From Phoronis australis (taxonomy: Eukaryota; Phoronida; Phoronidae): a stretch of DNA of 53,009 nt. The stretch lies in the NCBI GenBank assembly GCA_002633005.1, contig NMRA01000876.1, forward strand, positions 1-53,009, in the 5' to 3' direction. Positions 33,306 through 45,100 of this stretch are shown in pieces. Every line of letters starts with the position of its first letter. Position 1 is the stretch's first letter. Under the pieces are notes generated by a model. The model saw nothing but the letters and a program-made list of their open reading frames with translations. It ran no database searches and had not been told where the DNA came from. The translations under genes were made by a program, and so were the position numbers.

Positions 33306-36300
33306 CTAAGTGAAATAAAAACAAGATGGGAAATTTTAATGGTGATTGGCAAGATCATTGCCGTCTGTATTGTATTCATATAGCAACACAATATCACACC
33401 ATTCAAACGACAATCGATGAAAACCTGCAAAAATAACCCACTACGATTGTTTCCATTTCCTTCATAATCACCATGCGAGGGGGGAAGTTAATTTTAGACG
33501 GACAATCACTTTTTGTTAATCCATTTTTGTTTTGAGAGTGACCTCAGACAGTGGTGGTAAAATACACCTTTACACGGCTAATCTTGTTACCGGCGAAATG
33601 TGAGTCCACAGATACGGCATATTTAAACAAGACATGCGAGGAAATTACGGAAATTTGTTTATTTTACTCCTGTTTACTTTGAAAAAATATACGATGTGAT
33701 GTTGAAAAGGCATCATGTCAGAATACGTTTTAATGAAACTGTTTTGCGGTTGAATCCATGTTCTGATTTTAACGAAGGTGAGGCCCAAGAGTACCTTTAA
33801 CTTGTCTTCGAGCGATGTATCAAAATGGTCTTGTTTTTGTTATTAAAACAACAACGATGGATACATTATGAATAACTTAAAACAATGTCTGAACGAACAC
33901 AACAGGAAGGAACACTGACTCCACGCTTGACTTTACTATATGTTTTCCGCAACAATTCCAACAATTTCAGCCCACAGAATGTTAAATTCATATCAGCATG
34001 TGTCCAACGTAATGCATTTTGGTTGTTTGATATGATTTCTACGGCGGTTGCTACCTAATGGAACTGGAATGGCTTTTGTCAAACCTCAGACATGTAGTTA
34101 TGTTAGTAAACCTTTTATCCAGATTCTTCTGACAACACAGTTCGTTAATAAGACACGCTATAAGCAAACTATCATTGAAAAGACATTTGTTATGAACACC
34201 ACTAAGAAATGAAAGCCGTCAACGGTTACACTGTAACTGTACAAAACCAGTTTTTCAGGTAATTTTAATGACATCTTGTATACAGTTGAAACGAATATTT
34301 AAGTCCTGAACCTGCGTGGAAATATAGATGGCAAATATTTTAAAGTCTGTTCTGCAGGCCATCTGTTGGTCACATCAAGTGACCTAATGAACAAAAGTCC
34401 GAAAAGATTTTTGCCTCGACCGGACTCGAAGCCGGAACCTTCTGCTAACCCCTCAGATATTTTAGTCCACTGAGCCACCGGAACCATTGGTCGACCACAG
34501 AAATTCAATCACACTTAGCATTGGGCATTACCCCATGCTCATGGGTATATATGAATATCTAAACCTAGAGCCGGCATGAAAATAAAGATCTCAAGCATTT
34601 TAAAGTCTGGTCTCCACGCTACCTGTTGGCCACATCATGTGACCCAATGAACATCGGTCTGAAAAGATTTTTGCCCCGACCGGCACTTCAGCTATCCGTG
34701 CAGCTACTCTAATCTGCCACTGAATGATCGGTATCACTGGTCGAACACAGAAATGCAATCAGACTTAGCAGTGGGCATTCCGCCCATAAACTCGTGAGAG
34801 TATATTACTAAGTAAAATTTGAACAGGGGCAGAAATATAAATACACAAAACGTACCGAGAGTGGCGTTGATGAAGTAATATCCCACGAGACACTATTCCG
34901 CGATACGCGAAATAATGTCTCCCATACGCATCAAATTCCTATGTTTCTTTCATTTTTTTGCCAGATTTTTCAAATACTTCATTCAGACTGCTCACGTGGC
35001 GGATCACATCTTATAATATGTATGTACTTGCGCGTTAGGTTGCAAGTTTTCTCTAGTAAAAGAAACAGTTTTAAATGTAACGATTTATTAATTGAAAAGA
35101 GATAACAAAGATGAAAACATCGGTATTTGTGCATTGAACTTGTAACATCTCCTGGAAATAGTTCAATAACAACAATATTTCAAATTCTAGTTACCGAGGA
35201 ATCGGCGCCTGAGTTGCAGACGACATATTTAGCAATTAAAAACTGAGTCAGAACTGTCATATAATTGACAGTTCTGTTCCGGATGTTACGATTGAGACCT
35301 CATTGCATGTTGAGTGTTACTCACACTGTTGCAAAGGCATTACTTTTAACTATTTTCCGAAAGTTTGATGATTGAACCGACTATTGACGTCGAGTCGACA
35401 TTGACCTACCTTTTGAACTTTCCGTGTCAGAGGTCGCTGTGTTGAAGTAGTGCAGGAGGTGAATACCGAAAATATTATTACATGGCCGTATTTCCCTCCA
35501 CTGATTCAACGCGTGTGGGATAAATTGGATGTCTGTGTTTCACCAGTGGTCCTGTAGGCTCAGTAGACCAGAGTATCTTCACGGTTAGCAGAATTAAGGT
35601 AGGTCCCTGGTTTGACTTCCGGTCAGGGCAAATGTCTTTTCAGGCTTATGTTCATTAGGTCACGTGATATGGCCTACAGACCAGACTCAAAAATATGTTT
35701 GCCATATTGAAACACTGAAGTTAACCAAAGCGTATTTATAGGTAAGGGGAAGAAATACTTGGTGTATGAGTGGGCCAGAGTTTGAGAAATTTGAATTTTT
35801 GTTTTGAATTAGCACATTTCTATGGCACCTTGGTGTATCTTGATTATGATGTGAGATCTATGACAAAATTTGATGAAAAGTATTTCAGAATCAATTTCTG
35901 CATTTGTCCTAATTTATCCTACTATTTTCTTCACAATTCCTAAATCATCATGCTCCCAGTTAACAAAGTATCAGCTGAAACATCAAGAAAACATAAATTC
36001 ATCACTTGTTTAGTATACACACCAAAACAGTGTGGGTATTAACAATTTAAAGTTGTTTTTACTAAGTGGCGGTGTTTATTTTACTCGTACTTTATTGAAC
36101 CCGGTATGCTCGTTTGAAATATTTAAGGTAGCCACCAACGTTAAAACGGGTCTGCTAAAATGCCCTGTCAATACTTTTTTATCGATAAAGACGCATTGTA
36201 CATGATCTACATATTTCAACATATTGCCATTTTCATCAAATTCACTGGCAAGTTACTCGAACATGCGCAATTTAAACGCGGCAACTTTTTGCAATTGAAA

Positions 36301-39300
36301 ATGACACCAATGAACAAGGTATAAAACGTTAAAAGAATACCGCCAACTGAAAGTACTCACGAAACCTTTTTCGAGTTCGTACATTTCATGGCCCATTGAA
36401 AAAAAGCCCTCTTTTTATTTTTGGTTGTTTGATGGCGCCTTGGCGCCTCTTTTCTGTTCGTGCACGAGGCAAGTCTCCTCGACACCTCTCGTTGAGACAC
36501 TCACCTTGTTAAAGAGAACTCTACTCTCCTCTGCATTTTTTCGCTCTTTCCGTTCGTCCTTGCACGCGCAGTGGAAGCAGAGAAGTCTAGCTAATACTCT
36601 GAGGACTAGGATCCTCATCCACTCCGGGACCGGACGTCCTGTTCCGGCCTTGTGATGGAATTTCAGAACAACAATTGTCAGAATCGTCGACATGGTCAGC
36701 ATCACCGTCATGGCGGCAAAAAACTCTCCTGGAACACCAATATTAATCTAGGATTCATACAACGCTTCTACGACCAGTAGATCTAACTAACATTACGTAC
36801 CTACCCAGTTTACGGTAGAGTCTCGGAGTATTTCCAGGCGCGAAACTACCCTAGAAGTGGGTGATTATCATCAACGCACTGAGTTAATCGAGCGTTCTGA
36901 ACTAGGTTGTCAAGGTTTTCGCATAGTTCTCATGCATTTATTCCACTACATTATTAACTGAGAACACGCCAAGAACATCTAGACAACGTGCACTACAGGT
37001 TAGCTAATAGAAAACCAATGTTCATCGCGTAGAATTCAAAAGCATGAATTACAGTATAAGTCCGCGTAAGGCAAAAATGGCAATTGTAGTTCTAACGTAA
37101 TACGATAGCAGAGAAAGTTGTATTAAGGTATTTCAAGTGACGTCATCACTTAATTTGTGTGTTCACCATGTTGGACGTGTTGAAACGTCCAGCTGTCGTT
37201 GTCGTTGCACATGATGAAACGGTCATTGTAAAGCAAAAAATCCAAGTAGAGTTGGATCAACGTAAGTGACCTTCAAGTTTAAGGAGCAAAATGCAAGACA
37301 CGAATACTTCGTTTACACAACTCTCTTATTGTTCACTGTTGCCTCCAAATTGTGTACTACCACGTCTTTTGTGTTTTGTTGACATACATGTAAAGACATG
37401 CATACTATGCTAATTTAGTTTAAGCAGTGAAAATGCTGATTACAACACAGTTCGTAACGCTTAAGTAACTCAGAACCTGCTTGTGAATGTTCATCATACA
37501 CATCAAGGTTTAAAGGCGATAGGGGAAAAACTTCCCCGCCTGGAAACATTCTGAGATTCAAGTGTAAGCGAGATAAGCAAGATTTACTTGTGCATGGGCA
37601 CACAGACCAGTAGCCGCAAAATCTCTAAGCCTAAGCTCAATGTGCTTGGTTTAAAATTCCCAAAATAGAATTCGTCGTTAAAAACAAAAATTATAAATAA
37701 CTATGGGCATGAGGCCATCAACTGATTAAAGCCTAATCGATAAAAATTCAATCTCATGCATTGAATTCGCCATCAATCCCGCTTTTCGTCTTATGTAGCT
37801 GAACTTTAAGGCACTAGAATATTTGTTTTCTCGAGCGTAAAACCTTTTAGACGTATTCATCGAAGATTAAATATCTACCTCTTATTGTTTTCGTTCATTT
37901 TGACTACACTGAATTTACACTGTATTTGAACGACAAAGCGACGGATTTCCTATTTCAAAGAATCTTGTTAGCCATTTCTGCTTGGCTAATATATGGAACA
38001 TTTCTCGTTTCCATGATGGGACACGCTTCATCAAACATACATTGAAGTAAACTTGAAAAATCTAAAGCTGCTCAAAGGCGGTGAGTTGCCGAAATCAACA
38101 CCAAACGTGTGTGTCAGTAGAACCACTTCATTAAATTTTGTAATATGGCTTCAAACCGTTGACATCCGTTTTGAATACGGAAACCAAAGTATTGAATCTG
38201 CCGTTTGGGATCACACGAAATGTCGAAGCAGTCAGCGACATCTGTTTCTATTTTGTTGTCTAAGGGCACAGAGGGCTGTGCAGCTCCCCCAAAATAGAAT
38301 AAAATTGAGTGGTTTGGGTTTGATTTCAGTTTTGTGGACTAGATGGGAAGTGATTGCCACAAATGTTATTCAGTAGTTCCCTGAAGTTGCTTTGAGTAAA
38401 TTGAGTCCAGAAAGTTGGCCTGTGCTCTTGTCTACTATGATGCGGAAGTGTAGCCATTTTGACACCACATCCTTGTTGAGTCTTGAATTCTTGACGCGAA
38501 TCCATGTACCCCTCAGACAAGTAGAAATTGTCAAAAATCTGGTTGGTAATGACATATTTTAACCTACATTTTTGAAATCTAAAGTAAAAGGGCATCAGGA
38601 TAGTCTCTTTTCTTGCACCGGGAGAGCCGTGAGTTTGTGATTTTACGTAAAATATGTGTGGATTCTGGGATGTTGTGCGATTGTGGGGGATGTTGAAGAG
38701 AGTTTTAGAGTGTTGTAGTCATTGTGTGGGTGTTTTAAACTTTGTAGGGTGTTGTGCTGTTTTTAGGGTGTTGTGGCACCTATACGCTTCCATATAATCA
38801 TAGCTCAATTCCCAATACTCAGTTAGCTTAAAGTGTGCATATGAATGACAGGCACCTCCGGTTTGAGCTGACAGAAGTAAAATATTCCACGCCTGGAAAC
38901 AATATGATTGAGACTCCATGTAACGATACTAGGACAGGCTCTGCTCATAGCGGTATTCAGGTCTGTGACAAAATCAACATCAGACCTCCAGGGAATTAAA
39001 TAGAAATTGCGGCTGGCGCAAAATAAAACTGCCACCGTGCAGTATTCGGGTCCGTCCGAAACTCAACTTTAGAGGTGCACTCGTCAAAAGTAACGTGTCC
39101 TCCAGATATCAAGACGACTTTTCAAACTGTTTGGCAGATAAAGAGGCGGACGCCAAGAAATGTCATTAAAATTGCAACAGAGAGGCGTAAAAATAGTTGA
39201 CTCGGACGGGAAAGGTATGGGTAACATCGCCTTCTTGATAAAAGAGAAATTCAAATTTCATTCACTTTGTAACATGATAGACATAGCGGCAACCACTTAA

Positions 39301-42099
39301 AGGAGAATGCTACCCAAAGACAACCTAGTTTGTATCAATTAAGATTGAGTAGTTCCACTTGATAACAGCAAGTACAGCTCTTTTACCGGACACCTGACGG
39401 CAGACGGTTTTGAAATTAACCAATGACGTCAGAGGTTCGAATGCAATCTGGTGTCAGCTTATCGCGTGAATTCATCGTTTAACACCAATAAATAATCAAA
39501 ATTTGATGTAAGACCCTAACAAATACATCAAATTATTGAAAAAACGTGTTATTTTATTTCGCTGTTACGGAATTTTTGGTATTTGAACGTACCGTAGCCC
39601 ACAAAATTCGGTATGCCAAGTTACCAAAGTCGGTCGCGGGATTTTGGGGTCTGCTGGGTGATACAATCAAATTATTCGTCCGTGAACATAACTGTGTGAT
39701 GTAATTTTAGATTTGCGATTTTTTCAATTCTAAACCCACAAAACGCTTGTTATCCCGGGCAGAGGCTCAGAACCCAGTCAGGCCCATCACGGCCGGACTG
39801 AAGACATCACGAACATAATCAAGCCAAAGAACTAAACTTCCGTTCACGAAAAGACTATACTAGTGATCCAAAGAAAAAATGTGCATTTGATTATTTTGGT
39901 GAATTAATCGCGAAACTGCAAATCTACTTACTAGGTCGGAGGGGGCCGCGAAGACAGGTTACCCTTCCGCAAAACCGTCAGGGCAAAAGTTGTACAATAA
40001 CAAAGATTCGAATAAAGATTCCCCTAACATCTGACCATAAGATATAAAATCGAGTTATTGTTTTACAACAGCTTTCTATCAGCAAACACTGAATTAGCAT
40101 GCGCTCACACGGCGTCGGTGCCCGGTCAATTAGTTTATTGTATCTAAAGCCGGTATTAACGCAGTGATTTATTCATTGCTAGCTTCTCAAAACATTTGCA
40201 CTCACGCATTACTAATTGTATCTAATGAGACAAACTTTGTTTCAGTTTTATATAAGTATTGGTTAGGGTGAGAATAACTCTAGTCATTTTGAAACGGAAC
40301 GCACAATAATAAACGTCAACGTGGCAACTCGCAATCCCTCACAGGTCGATCGTTAGGTTTCACAGACTCTATCAGTTCGAACCGGAATACACTGATCAAG
40401 AAATAATACAGAGGCTCCGTGAACGAGCATGGACAACGGAGCATATGGATAGTTCCGAAAACCATTTGAATGACTTGTCATGGTGTCAGTGAGCTAACTG
40501 CACGATAATGGAAACGACTGACGCTTGCGTTTGCTGCCACGAAATTCCGCAGGTGAAACGCCTTCTTTAGTGGAGAAGCGCAGATATGTCTCACGAACCA
40601 TCCTGATTTTGCACCGCATCTAAACAAATATGTGCTTACGACGTTTTTTTAGAGGGCTGAGAAAAAGAACTGGCGAAAACATCCTACACCAGAGGACCTC
40701 ACTAACGAGTCTGTCATCAAATAGGTTATATAAATCGTTATGTTCTCACGCCTTAAATTAATTGTAATTGTTTATGTTTTCATGGTCAGCTACAATTCTC
40801 CATAATCAAATACTGACCAACAACCGAACCGACGAAATGCAGGCCACGAACAGCCACGGCGAAGTTTCACGGCCTCATACTTGGTCAGTATTAACGGCGT
40901 ACTTTTCATTCTTCACTACCGCGAGTCACTTCCGAAGCATTATGGGCTCTCGAGGAAATCGAAAAAATGATATACCCGTTTTCCTCGCAGCTTCAGAGTT
41001 CGCACAAGCGGGAACGATACACCACACCACAGCGGCACTCACTCTGTAGAAGAACCACTGACGTTGCTGCGTCGTTTCTTACCTTCCTCACAGGTTAACG
41101 TGACACCTCTCGGCGAGATAAAATCGACCGTATGCGAGGTTATGTGGATATAGACCCATTAAGGCGGAAAAGAGACTAATTTAATCGGGTGGCTTTCTCC
41201 TTTAAAATTGTCACAATGTGGTGGGATGTGTGCAGAAGTAGTCATTATCTGTCACCTGCATCATAAAAACAAACCAATTGCATAGAAACGATCAGGAGAT
41301 ACAGCATTGGACGCAGGACGAAGACACTCGGACAGAGATGACGGCAACGTGCACTCACATGTACATTTATGCGGTTGCAAAAATTTAGAAACCATTCAAT
41401 ACACAGACATATAAATAACGACTAAATAAAAGGTGAAAATGCAAGATAGATATTACCTATTAAAGGTATAGTTAAAGAGGTCGGAGGAAGGATTTCGGAG
41501 ATAAGGAGTAATACCAAGGCCATCGATATCACCATGGTGACACACAGTGACACCTTCTCTCCAGCGTCTGGAGGCAAACAAAACGTCATCATGCCTATGA
41601 ACGTAATCAGAAGTCCTGGGAAAACCTGAAATGCAAAAAAAAAACATTTTCGAACGTTTAATGAGAACTGTAAGATAAATATAACTGAATAATGGCGTAC
41701 TTAGGGATGGAGGAAAGGTTTTGACAATAAGCAATAATATTAGGGTAATGACCGAGATGTTCCTGGTGCAACGTGACTGAACTCACTCGAAGGGATCGGC
41801 CGAGCATCGTCACATACATGGCTAACTTACATATAGGCAATCTGCATTTATATGAAGTGCCCAGTAACCCTGAAGTCGTCACTGTTCTGCGCTCAATACA
41901 GCCAGATGACATGTAAATGTAAATGACGAAGTAGAGATTTAGGGCCTCAAATGAGTTTAAACTCTTTATTCAATGAATAGTACTTTCATAGATACCACAA
42001 CCTGACATTCTATTTCTGTGAGGCAAGTCTATCACTTTCGTGTGAAACGCGGTGTGTGCCTCTGTGTGCCTCTGTGTGCCTCTGTGTGCCTCTGTGTGC

Positions 42100-42197
<98 letters not shown>

Positions 42198-45100
42198 ATA
42201 TTCCATTAAACGAATAAATTAGAATTTTGTACTTAACCAGCGTAATATATCTCACCATATTAAACATATAAAACATCTGTCTTCGTTGTATTACAATCGT
42301 ATATATCACGGTTGGATATTCTCCGTGGCCGTAGTTAGTCACTTTTTTCTTTGCTGTTACGTTCCGCATCACCCACTCAACGTTGACTGGAAAGAAAAAA
42401 ACAATCAGAAATGAATATTCAAAAAAGACTGTCAGTATTCCTTGCGCTCTCAGAACACGACTAATGCAATATCCCGAAACTTGAAAATGTCTCTTGAAAA
42501 CACACGTTCAATACTATGTTGTTTATTCACATTTCATATATGTTGCTTTACACACACGCTTCTTCGGCACAATATTCTTTAATTTCTTTGGGACGGAATC
42601 GTAAGCAGTATATCGAAAAATAACCTTGCGCAACCACTTTACAGCCGAACATATTTAGAAATAAAATGAACCTTGAATATTCTATGATGCCTTGGCAATC
42701 ACCTTAATGCATTCAAAATACGTTTACATTGCCAACTTTGTACACTTCAAAATAATCCTATATTCTCTTACTCACGAGGTTTATAGGTTTTCAAATAGGC
42801 ACGTATATGAACACGTCACAGAAAATGTCCTGTCTACTTAAGGGGTTACAGAGGGGTTCTCCTTTTTCAAGAATGATTTTGAAAAAGGTCATAGGTGATG
42901 TTTAATATCAAGCGTAAGTAACAGTCTTTTATACATGTATGTACACGCTCCTTTTTGCAGATGGGGTAATTCTGGTTCCGGAGTCGGACAAAAACTTGCA
43001 AAAAGATAGTAAATAATTTGGAGGATTATTGTAAAGAATGGAAGTATACTGTAGATATGTAAAAAAATTATGGTATTGAAAAAGGTCGGTATTTGAGAAA
43101 TTATGAAAAGCGTTGTTTAGATGGAAAAGATTGGGAAGAGACACCTGGTTTGTAGGTAAATTTTCACCAGAATGTATGTACGACGGGGCATTAAACGCCC
43201 AATTTTAAGTTAAAAACGTTGGTGGTTAATTTTTAGCAGGCATCTTTGCGAAGAAACCTTAGATCACTGGAGCTTGGAAAATTATCAGTGCAAATCGCCG
43301 ACGTTACCGCTTGAACATATTTAAGGACCACGCCGCTACTTTTCAAGTAGTAAACGTAAACAAAAACCAGAAACTTACATTGTCTTAGAGAATAAATAAC
43401 CTAGTGACGAACCATATTGGAAAACAAAGGTAACGCAAAGTATACATGTATGTAGACTCCTAGAAAAATGTAATTTAGCAAAAATGACTTACCAGATTCA
43501 TACGAAACTTTCAGATACTTTCAGATATTATAATTTGCGTTGCGTTCTCCGAAATGCTATGACATGTTTTTAAAATTTTCCACATGTACATGATGGGATA
43601 TCAAAAAGGGCTTGTACTTTCGGAGCACAAAATAAGTTTTATGTTTTACAATTTTAATTATATTTCCCACTTTACTGGCTTTCTTACATCAGCGTAAGAA
43701 AACTTTTTTCTTTGATTTAAAGAGCCTTAAATTTTTGTGTTTTGGCTTCTACACAAAAATACACTGTCGATTTTTTTTCTTTCCTGTTTTATTTTGTTGA
43801 CCATGTGTTGGTGATTTTATAATATTGTTGGAGTAATATAAAATGAGTTTAGGTCGACGTGTATACTCGAAAACGAGAATTTTGTCTTTAATGAATTCTA
43901 ATTTGTCACTTAAATTAAGTCAATCTAATGTCTACACTTACTTTTCTCTGCTGTCTAGTGGGACGTCATTGCGAAATTTTATGTCAGGCCTCATTATTTA
44001 AAACTAAAATATCAAAACAACGCAAAAAATCGAATTAAATAATCTCTTATTGGCAGTAAAACAATATTCAAATGTTTTCAAAATTAGGTAATGTTGTAAG
44101 ACAACAGTTGTTTTAAAGCAAGTGTCGAACTCCATTAAACCATAGATTATAGACAACAGATACGCAACTCCGACATTTTCTTGCGCAGCATCCTGGAGGA
44201 GGCGCCACTCTCCTAAATTACCAATTTTAGTTAGTGTACATGACGGGAAATTCTCGCATCCATTTTACTGTCGTAAAACGAAAAAAAAAATCGGCATTGA
44301 AACGCTGTTCAAAGTCTTCCAATATTAGAACTGTTGGTATCGTGAGTACTTTTAGCACCCGACCACACAACAACCGACCATGATTGGCAGACGACGTAAT
44401 TGTCAGGTGTCGCTAGTTACATCACAGATTTCGTCCATTGAAAACATACGGAGTTGGCGGGCCATGTTCTATAGTCTATGATTAAACAAACGTTTCACCA
44501 CGTGGTCAGCGATGCAGCACTTCCGTTTTCCGGCATGCAGGTGACTACAATGCACGTGTCTTACCTCCATAGGAACCGAGATCGCCGGTTTTACTCATGA
44601 GCTTCCAATCAATTTCATTTTTGCTGAAGACCCAAGAGCCGAATTCTAGACTGCATGACTAAAAAAATCGAGATATACTTTTCGTGAGCTAAAGCAACAG
44701 GATAAATTACAAATTGATAAGGTGTTCTGCAAGAGTAAATTGCCAAATCAAAAACCGATTTTGAGAGAGAGAAAGATTTTGTTTGACAACAGAACCTTCA
44801 TTCCAAGATACCTTATCCTACGTTTTTCGTTCTAGTTGAGAACACATGATGAGTTTCTTACAGTGTAGGGCCGTTTCGTACAGGAGGTTCTGCAGGGTCA
44901 ACATCGGCGGGCATTTTGCGGTGTACTACATAAGTTCAAAATTAAAAGTAAGAATCTTAATTAAATTCCACCTGTTTTTCAAGAATAAACGTCGTGTTGA
45001 AAGTGCTCATTTGAGAATGAGATTGTAAACATACGACTTGATATTCACTAGGCATTGCTAATAAATAAAGGACTCGCTTTTTGACACCTGAAAATATTAA

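Larger units (their letters stand above)
33306..36504. other. nAChR-type intron F-G
   Basis: No exon-like sequence was recognised. The intron holds three copies of a tRNA-derived repeat (34293-34552, 34553-34806, 35541-35706), and AT-rich DNA otherwise. Confidence 0.5.

Noticed and set aside
41970-42372. Long open frames through the TG/CT microsatellite
   Set aside because: Low-complexity translation (His-Thr or Cys-Val runs); only the exon D part is real, on the minus strand.
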